Positions 1 to 8,628 of a DNA stretch of 64,000 bases are shown here, piece by piece. The notes beneath the pieces were generated by a model that was not told the origin of the DNA, made no database searches, and worked only from the letters and a program-made list of their open reading frames with translations. Numbering within the stretch: the first letter of the stretch is position 1; every line of letters starts with the position of its first letter. The stretch covers positions 42,607-106,606 of the forward strand of contig JAFTUV010000033.1 in the NCBI GenBank assembly GCA_017466065.1, read 5' to 3'. A program made the translations under genes and the position numbers. Source of the DNA: Bacteroidaceae bacterium. Its GTDB lineage: Bacteria; Bacteroidota; Bacteroidia; Bacteroidales; Bacteroidaceae.

Positions 1-216
1 CTTGTAATAAACGTCACAAAGAGCAAGAAACTCACCAATATGCGTGCAAGCGGCTCCGACGACAAGGCCCGCATTGTTCCGCCCATAATATTCTCGCTCG
101 AAGAGGCCTTGGAATATATCAAAGAGGATGAATACCTCGAAGTTACCCCAAAATCAATGCGTATGCGCAAAATAATTCTCGACGAAATTGAGCGCAAGCG
201 TGCCAACAAGCAATAG
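1..216 (+). CDS. typA: GTPase TypA/BipA, C-terminal fragment
   Basis: Frame 1 is open from the first base to a TAG at 214-216 and gives 71 residues. The text [16 protein letters not shown], followed by [10 protein letters not shown] and a Lys/Arg-rich tail ending KRANKQ, is the conserved end of the ribosome-associated translational GTPase TypA/BipA. The GTPase domain lies outside the window. Only three bases separate it from the next start, so the two genes may be co-transcribed. Identification rests on family knowledge of this very conserved C-terminus. Confidence 0.93.
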   Translation, partial: LVINVTKSKKLTNMRASGSDDKARIVPPIIFSLEEALEYIKEDEYLEVTPKSMRMRKIILDEIERKRANKQ

Positions 217-219
217 ACG

Positions 220-1248
220 ATGAAAAAAGCACTCCTTTTTATACTTCCGCTTCTGCTTGCAACTGCCTGCGAGGAGGTTACGCAATATACCATAAGCGGT
301 AATTGTGGCGGCGACGGCGACACCCTGTATATTTTCGGGCTTGACAGCAAGTTCGACAAAATCGTTCAATTCACTTGCGACGAGGAGGGCAATTTTTCCC
401 ATTCGATAGAAACGACCGAAAATCTCTCGCTAATGTTGGCCTTGCCCAATGGAGAGCTCATCCCCCTATACGCCGAACCAAACGTGACTGCCAAACTCGT
501 TGCCAACGACAAAAAGGGCGGTTGGATGGTAAAAGGCGGCAAGGAACAGGCACTATACGACAGCATAGCAAACATTTTGGGAGGATTCGACAGCAATTCG
601 GAACGTGTGGTACACATTGACAACTTCATAAAGGCTCACCCTTTCAGCCACACAAACATCGAGATTATACGCCGCTTTATGGTGGAAGTACCCAACCCCA
701 ACAATAATTTCATAAAGAAACGCATAGGCAGTTTGGGCGGCACATTGCAGGACCACGAATATTTCACCGGGCTAAAAGACAAACTCGAAGTAAAAAACAG
801 CAACAACATTCACAGAATGTTACCCTCTTTCGAGTTTACCACAGACAAGGGCGAGAAAATTGTCCAAAAGAATTACAGGGACAAGCTGCTCATAATAAAC
901 TTTTGGGCAGCGTGGGACTCCGTGTCACGCATAGAAATGAAAGAACAAGGCAAACTCTACGCCCAATGCGACACGAGCAAGAGCCGCATTCTGAACATTT
1001 CGCTCGATTATGACACTGCCGTATGGCGCAGAAGCATAGAGGCCGACAGCATTGTGGGCGACAACGTGTGCGATGGAAAAATGTGGAACAACGAATTGGC
1101 CAACAAATTCTCCATAAGCAGACTGCCCTACACAATAACAGTGAGCCCTTATCAGCGAATAGATATGTTCGGCATTAAAAACGAGAATTTTGTAAACACG
1201 ATAGACTCGCTTACCAACAGATATTTCAACAAGAAAAAGAAGCAATAA
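220..1248 (+). CDS. Thioredoxin-like lipoprotein (DUF4369/TlpA type) without CxxC
   Basis: 342 residues. The N-terminus has a hydrophobic signal with a lipobox-like LLATAC, so the mature protein probably begins at Cys17 as a lipoprotein. Residues about 24-115 look like the DUF4369 beta domain that often precedes thioredoxin domains in Bacteroidetes. The second half (about 190-335) has the thioredoxin pattern LLIINFWAAW, but the redox motif is replaced by WDSVS with no cysteine. It may therefore bind or hold substrates and not act as an oxidoreductase. It lies between typA and comM on the same strand. Function beyond the fold is inferred. Confidence 0.75.
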   Translation: MKKALLFILPLLLATACEEVTQYTISGNCGGDGDTLYIFGLDSKFDKIVQFTCDEEGNFSHSIETTENLSLMLALPNGELIPLYAEPNVTAKLVANDKKGGWMVKGGKEQALYDSIANILGGFDSNSERVVHIDNFIKAHPFSHTNIEIIRRFMVEVPNPNNNFIKKRIGSLGGTLQDHEYFTGLKDKLEVKNSNNIHRMLPSFEFTTDKGEKIVQKNYRDKLLIINFWAAWDSVSRIEMKEQGKLYAQCDTSKSRILNISLDYDTAVWRRSIEADSIVGDNVCDGKMWNNELANKFSISRLPYTITVSPYQRIDMFGIKNENFVNTIDSLTNRYFNKKKKQ

Positions 1249-1254
1249 CAGCCT

Positions 1255-2793
1255 ATGTTAGTAAAGGTTTTTGCAGCAGCCATTCAGGGCATAAACGCTA
1301 CGCTTGTAACCATAGAGGTTAATGCCTTGCGAGGAATAAAGTTTTTTCTTGTGGGGTTGCCCGACAATGCCGTCAAGGAGAGTCACGAGCGCATAAATTC
1401 GGCTTTTCAGCACAACGGGCTACGCTTCCCCAGCAAACAGATTATTGTGAATATGGCACCGGCCGACATTCGCAAGGAGGGCTCGGCCTACGACCTGCCG
1501 ATAGCCATCGGAATTCTTGCCGCCGACGAAAACATCTCCACCGCCAAGCTCGATAAATACCTAATTATGGGCGAGCTTGGGCTCGACGGGAACCTTATGC
1601 CTGTAAAAGGAGTGTTGCCCATCGCCATAAAAGCCAAGGAGCTTGGTTACGAAGGACTGATAATTCCCAAAGAAAATGCAGCCGAAGCATCGGTGGTCGA
1701 TGGAATAAAAGTGTTGGGAGCCGACAACCTTATGCAGGTAATACGCTTCCTGAACAACGAGGAGGATATTACACCATATTGCATTGACATTGAACGCGAT
1801 TTTTACTCAAAGCAGAGCACCTTTCCGTTTGATTTCAGCGAGGTGCGCGGGCAGGAGAGCGTGAAGCGCGCATTTGAAGTGGCAGCCGCCGGCGGACACA
1901 ATCTGATGATGATAGGGCCTCCGGGCAGTGGAAAATCAATGATGGCAAAGCGACTGCCGTCCATCCTGCCGCCGATGACCATCAACGAGAGCCTCGAAAC
2001 AACAAAGATACACTCCGTGAGCGGACAGCTATCCGGCGGAACCTCACTCATAACACAACGCCCTTTTCGCAGCCCCCACCACACAATATCGGCGGTGGCA
2101 CTCGTGGGCGGAGGAGGCAATCCCAAGCCCGGCGAAATATCCTTGGCACACAACGGCGTGCTCTTCCTCGACGAGCTGCCCGAATTCAACCGCACCGTGC
2201 TCGAAGTTATGCGTCAGCCGCTCGAAGACCGCAAGATAAGCGTCGCACGAGCAAATTACAAAGTGGAATATCCGGCAGGAGTTATGTTTGTGGCATCTAT
2301 GAACCCCTGCCCGTGCGGTTACTACAACCACCCCACCAAGGCTTGCGTGTGCACCCCCGCGCAAGTGCAACGCTATCTGAACAAAATAAGCGGGCCGTTG
2401 CTCGACCGCATCGACCTGCAAATAGAGATTGTACCCGTGCCGTTCGAGAAAATTTCCGATGCACGCGAAGGTGAAAGCAGCGCAGCGATACGCGAGCGTG
2501 TGGTTGCCGCCCGCAAAGTGCAGGAAGAACGATTCAAAGACGAGGAGGGCATCTACTGCAACGCGCAGATGACACCCAAGCTCATCACAAAATATGCCGC
2601 ACTCGACGGACAGAGCCTTGCAATGCTAAAAACAGCAATGAGCCGATTCAACCTATCGGCACGCGCCTACGACCGCATTTTGAAGGTGGCCCGCACAATC
2701 GCCGACCTCGACCACTGCGCCGATATTCAGCCGCAGCACATAGCCGAGGCCATCGGATACAGAAACCTAGACAGAGAAAACTGGGGAACGTAG
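1255..2793 (+). CDS. comM: YifB/ComM-family Mg-chelatase-like AAA+ ATPase
   Basis: 512 residues, the usual length of the family. An N-terminal Lon-like ChlI domain (about 20-140, ending GELGLDG) is followed by the AAA+ core: Walker A GPPGSGKSMMAK, Walker B LFLDELPEF, sensor region MNPCPCGYY, and a C-terminal Mg-chelatase domain. In other bacteria ComM is a helicase that supports branch migration during natural transformation; whether this host takes up DNA is unknown. The last two codons and the stop lie inside the first copy of a 107-bp tandem repeat, so the very end of the protein may have been set by the repeat. Confidence 0.92.
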   Translation: MLVKVFAAAIQGINATLVTIEVNALRGIKFFLVGLPDNAVKESHERINSAFQHNGLRFPSKQIIVNMAPADIRKEGSAYDLPIAIGILAADENISTAKLDKYLIMGELGLDGNLMPVKGVLPIAIKAKELGYEGLIIPKENAAEASVVDGIKVLGADNLMQVIRFLNNEEDITPYCIDIERDFYSKQSTFPFDFSEVRGQESVKRAFEVAAAGGHNLMMIGPPGSGKSMMAKRLPSILPPMTINESLETTKIHSVSGQLSGGTSLITQRPFRSPHHTISAVALVGGGGNPKPGEISLAHNGVLFLDELPEFNRTVLEVMRQPLEDRKISVARANYKVEYPAGVMFVASMNPCPCGYYNHPTKACVCTPAQVQRYLNKISGPLLDRIDLQIEIVPVPFEKISDAREGESSAAIRERVVAARKVQEERFKDEEGIYCNAQMTPKLITKYAALDGQSLAMLKTAMSRFNLSARAYDRILKVARTIADLDHCADIQPQHIAEAIGYRNLDRENWGT

Positions 2794-3037
2794 TGACACA
2801 GTTTCGACGGAACCGACGGCAAACAGTCGGGCGGAGTGCAGACGAAGATTGCACCGCACGGGGTGCCAAAAGGCGGGGCTGTCAAAACCGGGGAACGTAG
2901 TGACACAGTTTCGATGGAACCGACGGCAAACAGTCGGGCGAAGTGCAGACGAAGATTGCACCGCACGGGGTGCCAAAAGGCGGGGCTGTCAAAACCGGGG
3001 AACGTAGTGACACAGTTTCGATAGAACCGACGGCAAA
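2783..3037. repeat. 107-bp tandem repeat, 2.4 copies
   Basis: Units start at 2783, 2890 and 2997, each with GGGGAACGTAGTGACACAG; the period is exactly 107 bp and the third copy stops at 3037. Copies differ by a few substitutions (for example CGACGG, CGATGG, CGATAG). Each full unit holds short inverted repeats (CCGAC/GTCGG and GCACC/GGTGC). The first copy overlaps the comM stop codon. All three reading directions are broken or low-complexity, so I read it as a non-coding dispersed-type repeat, not genes. Confidence 0.9.
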
Positions 3038-3067
3038 TATAAAAAACAGAAACAAACATAATATAAT

Positions 3068-3844
3068 ATGAAGAAATACATAATCATACTGCTATTGTCG
3101 ATTACGACAATAAGCACACAGGCACAGACCAACTGGATAAGCCTTGCAATGGGAGCATTAAAAATAGGCAAGGCCCTATCTATTACAGACGAGGAGTTTG
3201 CCGCGTTGGTAAAGGAGAGCGTCGTGGCTATGGACAATGAAAATAGTGTATGCGACGAGAGCGACCCCTACACGAAGCGTCTGCGACGCATAACCGAGGG
3301 GCTCACCGATGCCGACGGCATTGCGCTCAACTTTAAGGTGTACAGGACAAACAACATAAACGCATTCGCCTGCCCCGATGGCAGCGTGAGAGTATATTCG
3401 GCACTGATGGACCTGCTCAACGACGATGAATTGCTGGGAGTAATCGGGCACGAAGTGGGGCACGTTGCTCTGCGGCACTCAAAGAAGGCTTGGAAAGACG
3501 AAGTATTAAGAAGCGGCGCATCCGAAGCAATAGGAACATTCAGCAGCACTTGGGCGAGCCTTTCCTCCTCTGTTCTTGGGGATATTGCAGAAGCTGCAAT
3601 ATCGGCAAAGTTTTCAAGAAGCCAAGAGAACAAGGCCGACGACTACGGGTATGAATTCCTAAAAAAGAGCAATAAGAACCCTTGGGCTATGGGAGAGGCC
3701 TTCAAGAAGATGAAAGAACTTGAAGGTAGCGGCGACTCGCAATACAATGTATTGCTGAAAGCGTTTGCGTCGCACCCCGACTTTGACAAACGCATCGAGA
3801 GAATGAGAAAGAAGGCTCAAAAGGACGGCTACCCCTGTATGTAA
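3068..3844 (+). CDS. M48-family metalloprotease, secreted
   Basis: 258 residues with an N-terminal signal peptide (about 1-20, ending TQAQ). The zinc site HEVGHVALRHSKK (HExxH) lies near residue 140, with the third ligand expected in SRSQENKADDYG, a typical M48 C-terminal glutamate motif. Periplasmic or lipoprotein M48 proteases of this type (LoiP/YcaL-like) take part in envelope protein quality control. There is no membrane segment beyond the signal, unlike HtpX. The gene stands alone after the tandem repeat and 16 bp before the LOG-family gene. Confidence 0.88.
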   Translation: MKKYIIILLLSITTISTQAQTNWISLAMGALKIGKALSITDEEFAALVKESVVAMDNENSVCDESDPYTKRLRRITEGLTDADGIALNFKVYRTNNINAFACPDGSVRVYSALMDLLNDDELLGVIGHEVGHVALRHSKKAWKDEVLRSGASEAIGTFSSTWASLSSSVLGDIAEAAISAKFSRSQENKADDYGYEFLKKSNKNPWAMGEAFKKMKELEGSGDSQYNVLLKAFASHPDFDKRIERMRKKAQKDGYPCM

Positions 3845-3860
3845 GAATATCCGATTAAGT

Positions 3861-4448
3861 ATGCACACACCAAAAGCTATTTGTGTTTACTGCGCTTCGA
3901 GCAGCAAGGCCGATGAATGTTATTACGAAGCGGCTCATCAGCTGGGCTCACTAATGGGTGAACGTGGAATTACCCTTATCACCGGCGGAGGCTGTCAAGG
4001 GCTTATGCGCAGTGTTGAGGATGGCGCACTCGAAAGTGGCGGAACAGCCATTGGAGTTATTCCGGAATTTATGGTCGAGCAAGGATGGCACCACACGGGG
4101 CTCAGCAAATTGCTGATAACAAAAGATATGCACGAGCGCAAGCAGACTATGGCCAATATGTCCGATGCAATAATCGCACTGCCCGGCGGCTGCGGCACGA
4201 TGGAGGAGTTGTGCGAAATTATCACTTGGAAGCAACTTGGGCTCTATCTTAAACCAATAGTGATTCTGAACACAAACGGGTATTACGACCACCTTATAAA
4301 GCAGTTGGGAATTGCCATTGAGGAACATTTTATGGGCAAGATACACGGCGACATCTGGCGCGTGGCAACCACGCCCCAAGAGGCTCTCGACATTGTGAAC
4401 GAAACACCTGTGTGGAGCAACGAAATACGCAAATACGCCGCATTATGA
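3861..4448 (+). CDS. LOG-family (TIGR00730) nucleotide phosphoribohydrolase
   Basis: 195 residues, normal for the family. The Rossmann fold carries the two signature motifs: GGGCQGLM near residue 42 and PGGCGTMEE near 107. Family members cleave nucleoside 5'-monophosphates at the N-glycosidic bond ('lonely guy' cytokinin-activating enzymes, and bacterial nucleotide-clearing enzymes such as PpnN relatives). The actual substrate here is unknown. The stop TGA (4446-4448) overlaps the ATG of the following DUF4271 gene, indicating translational coupling. Confidence 0.87.
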   Translation: MHTPKAICVYCASSSKADECYYEAAHQLGSLMGERGITLITGGGCQGLMRSVEDGALESGGTAIGVIPEFMVEQGWHHTGLSKLLITKDMHERKQTMANMSDAIIALPGGCGTMEELCEIITWKQLGLYLKPIVILNTNGYYDHLIKQLGIAIEEHFMGKIHGDIWRVATTPQEALDIVNETPVWSNEIRKYAAL

Positions 4449-5143
4449 TGGGAGAAGCCGCACCATACAGCCTCATAAACGACAATCTCATAATGTCGCT
4501 ATTCCTGCTCAACATCCTCTCTATTGGGTATGTATTCCTTATGAATGGAAGCAGTTTGTTGGAGCAGGCAAAGAACCTGCTCTATTACAGCAAAAAAACG
4601 ACTCCCTACAACGACCGCACACATATAACAAGAATATGTAACATTCTGCTCTACTGGCAGACTCTTTTTTACAGCAGCATCACCATCTTCGGATATATGC
4701 AATATAACAAGCCCGACGGAATGAATTACACTATGGCATACAGCCATTTAATATGTTATTTTCTTCTGTTCACGGTAGCGTTGACGCTGAAAGTCGCAAT
4801 ATCCTATCTGTGCAACAGCACACTCTTCGGCAAACAGGCCGCACAAGATTGGAATCAATCATTTTTCTTTACAATAAAGACACTCGGCTTCATACTCTTT
4901 CCCATAGTCGTCTGCTGTTTATTGGTTAAAGGTTTCCCAAAATCATATTACACAATATATATGATTTTTGCCACGATATTTTACCTGTTTGCAATCATTA
5001 CCGGCTCTATTAAAATCATTTTTGCAAAAAAACGCAACTATTTGGATATTTTTTTGTATCTTTGCGCACTTGAATTATTACCTATGACTGTTTTATGGAG
5101 AATAATTCACGAATCAACTATTTTTTTAATAATAAAATTTTAG
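4445..5143 (+). CDS. DUF4271-like integral membrane protein
   Basis: About 232 residues from ATG 4445, chosen because it forms an ATGA overlap with the preceding stop; an upstream ATG at 4412 would lie inside the previous gene. Five to six hydrophobic segments fill the protein. Family recognition rests on size, topology and its place directly before hemD, a common Bacteroidetes arrangement (DUF4271). No catalytic motif is visible and the role is unknown. A TATCTTTG -7 element occurs inside its 3' end (5057-5064), possibly serving hemD. Confidence 0.72.
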   Translation: MMGEAAPYSLINDNLIMSLFLLNILSIGYVFLMNGSSLLEQAKNLLYYSKKTTPYNDRTHITRICNILLYWQTLFYSSITIFGYMQYNKPDGMNYTMAYSHLICYFLLFTVALTLKVAISYLCNSTLFGKQAAQDWNQSFFFTIKTLGFILFPIVVCCLLVKGFPKSYYTIYMIFATIFYLFAIITGSIKIIFAKKRNYLDIFLYLCALELLPMTVLWRIIHESTIFLIIKF

Positions 5144-5147
5144 GACA

Positions 5148-5891
5148 TTGAAAGTTAGCAAGATTTTGGTTTCACAACCGAAGCCAGCGACAGAAAAATC
5201 TCCGTATTTCGATATTGAGAAGAAGCATAATGTAAAGATTGACTTCTGCTCTTTTATAAAAGTGGAGGGTTTGAGCGCAAAAGAATTCAGACAGCAGAAG
5301 GTATCCATTCCCGGACACACTGCCATTGTATTCCTTTCGCGTCACGCCATCGACCATTTCTTCACCTTGTGCAAGGAATTGCGTGTTACAATCCCCGACG
5401 ATATGAAATATTTTTGTCTGTCGGAAACAATTTCGCTCTACATCCAGAAGTATGTACAATACCGCAAGCGTAAAGTATTCTTTGGAAACGGACACATAAA
5501 GGACCTTGAACCTTTATTCGTGAAACATAAAAGCGAAAAATACTTTATCCCGATGTCCAATGTACACAACGACGAGTTGAATAACATATTCGATTCGCAC
5601 GGAATTTCACACTCACAGGCCGAAATGTACCGCACCGTGAGCACCGATATTCCGGCCGACTACATAAGGTCGTATGATATGCTCATATTTTTCAGCCCTC
5701 ACGGCCTTGAATCATTAAACAAGAACGTGCCCGACTATGTGCAAGGCGACCAACTTATTGCCTGCTTCGGCAATATCACAGCCAACTGCATACGCAACAT
5801 CGGCTTGCGCCTCGACCTTGAAGCTCCCACGGCAACGGTAACAAATATGCCGGCGGCTCTCGACGAATTCCTGACAAAAAACAAAGCCTGA
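5148..5891 (+). CDS. hemD: Uroporphyrinogen-III synthase
   Basis: 247 residues from a TTG start at 5148; no nearer ATG precedes the conserved text ILVSQPKPA. Two Rossmann-like halves typical of HemD are visible, including FLSRHAIDHFF and the late segment IFFSPHGLESL with IACFGNITA. The enzyme closes the linear hydroxymethylbilane to uroporphyrinogen III in haem and sirohaem synthesis. HemD sequences are poorly conserved, so the call also relies on the Bacteroidetes context DUF4271-hemD-rnpA-yidD. A strong terminator follows. Confidence 0.85.
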   Translation: MKVSKILVSQPKPATEKSPYFDIEKKHNVKIDFCSFIKVEGLSAKEFRQQKVSIPGHTAIVFLSRHAIDHFFTLCKELRVTIPDDMKYFCLSETISLYIQKYVQYRKRKVFFGNGHIKDLEPLFVKHKSEKYFIPMSNVHNDELNNIFDSHGISHSQAEMYRTVSTDIPADYIRSYDMLIFFSPHGLESLNKNVPDYVQGDQLIACFGNITANCIRNIGLRLDLEAPTATVTNMPAALDEFLTKNKA

Positions 5892-5915
5892 AAAAGGGCT
5901 TTTACAATAATAACG

Positions 5916-5950
5916 AAAAGCCTGTCACACAACAACGAGGACAGGCTTTT
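5916..5950 (+). terminator. Hairpin terminator after hemD
   Basis: An 11-bp perfect stem, AAAAGCCTGTC at 5916-5926 and GACAGGCTTTT at 5940-5950, with a 13-nt loop. The A- and T-rich stem ends would allow termination in either direction. It separates hemD from rnpA. Confidence 0.8.
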
Positions 5951-5989
5951 CCCATATAAAAGCCACCAACGCCCAACCACTAACGAACG

Positions 5990-6379
5990 ATGCGTAAACA
6001 CGGTTTCCCATTAAAAGAACATTTGAAGAGCAAGAGTGTCATTGACAAGCTCTATGCTACCGGTGCATCGGTCACAGCCTACCCCCTGCGTGCCGTATTC
6101 ATAGAAATTATGCCCGAAGCACAGGAGGTTGCCGCCACCATCCTCATAAGTGTGGCAAAAAAGAGATTCCGTCACGCAGTGGACCGCAACCTCTTGAAAC
6201 GCCGCATACGCGAGGCCTACCGCCTGAACAAGGAACCGTTCATAAACTATCTTAACGAGCACAACAAGAAGATGGCCGTGGCTATTTTATACATAGACAC
6301 CAAGCACAGCAGCACAGATTTTTTAAAAAAGAAAATGACGAAGCTGCTAAACTCGATTATGGAGAAGAACAGTAAATGA
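5990..6379 (+). CDS. rnpA: Ribonuclease P protein component
   Basis: 129 residues. The RnpA signature is clear: [19 protein letters not shown] and [12 protein letters not shown], the RNR motif that contacts RNase P RNA. It is the protein subunit of the ribozyme that trims 5' tRNA leaders. Its stop overlaps the yidD start (ATGATG at 6376), the classic rnpA-yidD coupling. Here the neighbour upstream is hemD and not rpmH. Confidence 0.95.
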   Translation: MRKHGFPLKEHLKSKSVIDKLYATGASVTAYPLRAVFIEIMPEAQEVAATILISVAKKRFRHAVDRNLLKRRIREAYRLNKEPFINYLNEHNKKMAVAILYIDTKHSSTDFLKKKMTKLLNSIMEKNSK

Positions 6380-6600
6380 TGCGCAAATTACTGACAACAA
6401 TACTCATCCTTCCCATACACTTCTATCGCAAGTGTATTTCACCACTCACACCCCCATCGTGCCGTTTCACTCCCACCTGTTCACAATATGCGATAGAGGC
6501 AATTACCAAACACGGCCCATTCAAAGGAACTTATCTCGCAATTAAAAGAATACTCCGTTGCCACCCTTGGGGAGGCTCGGGATACGACCCTGTTCCATAA
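6376..6600 (+). CDS. yidD: Membrane protein insertion efficiency factor YidD
   Basis: 74 residues. It contains the family core [15 protein letters not shown] and ends [12 protein letters not shown]; both are diagnostic. YidD assists YidC-dependent insertion of inner-membrane proteins. It overlaps rnpA at its start and tatD at its stop (TAATG at 6598-6602), so the three genes are translationally coupled. Confidence 0.95.
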   Translation: MMRKLLTTILILPIHFYRKCISPLTPPSCRFTPTCSQYAIEAITKHGPFKGTYLAIKRILRCHPWGGSGYDPVP

Positions 6601-7226
6601 TGTACATCGACATTCACACTCACCGCACCACATTCGACGAGGCCGTAACAAGCATCGTGAACAACTCTGCGACAGCCTCGCTTGCCTCCGCCGGCATACA
6701 CCCGTGGGATATAACGCAGCAATGGGAGCAAGAGTTCGAGCGCATAAGGATTGCGATAGGCAGAAGTGAGGTTGTTGCCATAGGAGAATGCGGAATTGAC
6801 AAGATAAAAAGCCCTGCAAACAGCGAATTGCAGAAGAAGGTGCTGGAAGCTCACATAGGGCTATCCGAGGAGATTGAAAAACCGTTGATACTGCACTGCG
6901 TCAGAGGAGCCGATGAGATTATCGCCCTCCACAAAAAGTTCCGCCCCCGACAGGCGTGGATAATACACGGGTTCCGCGGCAAGCCCCATCTTGCAAAGCA
7001 ATTGCTGCGTGAAGGATTTTTCCTCTCTTTCGGCGAGAAGTTCAACAGCGACAGCCTCATCGCAACGCCTCTCGACAGGCTGTTTGCCGAGAGTGACACA
7101 AGCGACAAGGGGATAAAAGAAATTTATGCAAGCATTGCAAGAATAAAGAATATCAGCCCGGAAGAGCTTGCAAAAACAATAAGGAAGAATGCCGGATTTT
7201 GCGGTTTTTTAATTCCTTCACTATAA
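6600..7226 (+). CDS. tatD: TatD-family metal-dependent hydrolase
   Basis: 208 residues from ATG 6600, which overlaps the yidD stop and directly gives the metal-binding motif [10 protein letters not shown]. The TIM-barrel motifs GECGIDK and LILHCVRGADE follow, then IIHGFRG. TatD proteins are 3'-5' DNA exonucleases or related phosphohydrolases. At 208 residues it is a little shorter than most TatD proteins (about 255), with a reduced C-terminus, as is usual for the short Bacteroidetes members. Exact substrate unknown. Confidence 0.85.
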   Translation: MYIDIHTHRTTFDEAVTSIVNNSATASLASAGIHPWDITQQWEQEFERIRIAIGRSEVVAIGECGIDKIKSPANSELQKKVLEAHIGLSEEIEKPLILHCVRGADEIIALHKKFRPRQAWIIHGFRGKPHLAKQLLREGFFLSFGEKFNSDSLIATPLDRLFAESDTSDKGIKEIYASIARIKNISPEELAKTIRKNAGFCGFLIPSL

Positions 7227-7261
7227 GTCGGGGCAAAGGCGCAAAAAAAACGGAGCAAATA

Positions 7262-7293
7262 TTTGGCTTTTTAATAAAAGAATTATACCTTTG
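7262..7293 (+). promoter_or_regulatory. Bacteroidetes-type promoter of tRNA-Gln
   Basis: TTTG at 7262-7265, a 20-bp spacer and TACCTTTG at 7286-7293 match the sigma-ABfr consensus TTTG-N19/21-TAnnTTTG exactly. The start would fall about 20-25 bp before the tRNA. Confidence 0.85.
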
Positions 7294-7323
7294 CATCGCT
7301 TTTTAACAGAAAGCGCAAAGGAT

Positions 7324-7394
7324 TGTCCTATGGTGTAATGGTAGCACAACAGGTTTTGGTTCTGTTTGTCTTGGTTCGAATCCAGGTAGGACAA
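7324..7394 (+). tRNA. tRNA-Gln (anticodon TTG)
   Basis: A full cloverleaf: acceptor TGTCCTA (7324-7330) pairs with TAGGACA (7387-7393), discriminator A at 7394. The anticodon arm ACAGG-TTTTGGT-TCTGT puts TTG at positions 34-36, and GGTTCGAATCC forms the T arm. CCA is not encoded. It has its own promoter and terminator. Confidence 0.93.
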
Positions 7395-7438
7395 CACAAC
7401 AAACGAGGTTCCTTTAAAAGGAACCTCGTTTGTTGTGT
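7394..7438 (+). terminator. 20-bp perfect hairpin terminator after tRNA-Gln
   Basis: The left arm 7394-7413 and right arm 7419-7438 are perfectly complementary over 20 bp with a 5-nt loop. It lies between the convergent tRNA and luxS, 12 bp beyond the luxS stop, so it can end transcription from both sides. Confidence 0.85.
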
Positions 7439-7450
7439 ATAGTAAATAGA

Positions 7451-7930
7451 TTATTCGGGATACACCAGATTCTCCTCGATGGCACACACAAGCACCTCGT
7501 TGAGATATTTACGTGCCTCCCATTGAGCCTCGGGCAGATTCATAAGAAGATAGTTGCCGCAATCGCGTGCCGAAGCACCGGGAATCTCCCCCTCAAATGC
7601 AACAACAAATTCAAAAGCCTCACGAACCAACGGTAAGATTTCCAAAGAAGACACCTCTCCTTTGACGATAAGATAATTCCCGGTAAGACAGCCCATCGGC
7701 CCCCAATATATTATGCGGTCGGCCCACAAAGGATGATTACGCAAAAAAGTAGCCACAAGATGCTCCATCGCGTGTATGGCCGAGGGACCGAGAGCCGGCT
7801 CGCGGTTAGGCTCTTTCATACGCACATCAAAGGTTGTCACCACCTCACCACCGACAATATCCCGACGCGAAACATATATTCCGCGTTTAAGCCTTATGTG
7901 GTCTATTTTAAAACTAGGTATCTTTTCCAT
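7451..7930 (-). CDS. luxS: S-ribosylhomocysteine lyase
   Basis: 159 residues. The metal site HAMEHLVATFLRN (HxxEH) near residue 53-57 and the later GCLTGNY with the catalytic cysteine are all present. LuxS splits S-ribosylhomocysteine to homocysteine and DPD, the precursor of AI-2. The start at 7930 overlaps the mtnN stop, so the two successive steps of SAH detoxification form one operon (mtnN first, luxS second). Confidence 0.96.
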   Translation of the reverse strand: MEKIPSFKIDHIRLKRGIYVSRRDIVGGEVVTTFDVRMKEPNREPALGPSAIHAMEHLVATFLRNHPLWADRIIYWGPMGCLTGNYLIVKGEVSSLEILPLVREAFEFVVAFEGEIPGASARDCGNYLLMNLPEAQWEARKYLNEVLVCAIEENLVYPE

Positions 7931-8625
7931 TATATCTTCATTAAAAAACTTTTTATAACACCAAACGAGCGGCCGGCCATTTCGCCCCAGAAATTCTCAT
8001 ACTGCTCAATGTGATTATCCACACCCGGAGTATCGCTTATTATGCGGAAACTGACAAACGGAACGCCATATATGTGACACGCCTGTGCTATTGCGGCAGT
8101 CTCCATATCAACGGCAAGCCCGGCCGGGAAGTTCGCTTTTATGACATTGAGTTCACTTCGGTCGGTAATAAACTTATCGCCCGTGCAGATGAGCCCTGCG
8201 TGTATGCGCGTTGTGCTGCCAAGAGAGCCATTGAGCGAGAGAGCACATTGCCAAAGCCCCTCCGGCACATCAAAGCGAGCCGGCATTCCTTGAATCTGCC
8301 CATACTCGCACCCCATTCCGCACCACACATCGTGATACACGATAGAGGAACTCACCACAATATCCATTACAGAGAGGCAGGTATCTATTCCACCGGCAAC
8401 ACCGGTGCTCACCATCGTATCGGGAGAGAACGAGCGTATGAGTTCCGCCGCACCAATCGCGGCATTCACCTTGCCTATTCCGCATTGACGGAGTATTATT
8501 TCATTCCCGCCAACCGAGCCGACAAGATAATCAATACCGTTTACGGCACTTTCACGAACATCGGTAAGCAACGCTGCAAGCTGTTCATATTCCGATGTCA
8601 TTGCTGTTAAAACACCAATCTTCAT
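7930..8625 (-). CDS. mtnN: MTA/SAH nucleosidase
   Basis: 231 residues, normal length. The nucleosidase fold shows GIGKVNAAIGAAEL, STGVAGGID and the active-site region AVDMETAAIAQACH, with FRIISDTPG near the C-terminus. It removes adenine from S-adenosylhomocysteine and 5'-methylthioadenosine, feeding LuxS encoded directly downstream with a one-base overlap. Three bases separate it from the Gate-domain gene upstream, so all may share a transcript from the porin promoter. Confidence 0.94.
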   Translation of the reverse strand: MKIGVLTAMTSEYEQLAALLTDVRESAVNGIDYLVGSVGGNEIILRQCGIGKVNAAIGAAELIRSFSPDTMVSTGVAGGIDTCLSVMDIVVSSSIVYHDVWCGMGCEYGQIQGMPARFDVPEGLWQCALSLNGSLGSTTRIHAGLICTGDKFITDRSELNVIKANFPAGLAVDMETAAIAQACHIYGVPFVSFRIISDTPGVDNHIEQYENFWGEMAGRSFGVIKSFLMKI

Positions 8626-8628
8626 AAA

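Noticed and set aside
1803..2421. Antisense frames inside comM
   Set aside because: Shadow of a conserved AAA+ gene.
2783..3037. CRISPR-like array
   Set aside because: The units are 107 bp and directly adjacent with no unique spacers, and no cas genes are in the window.
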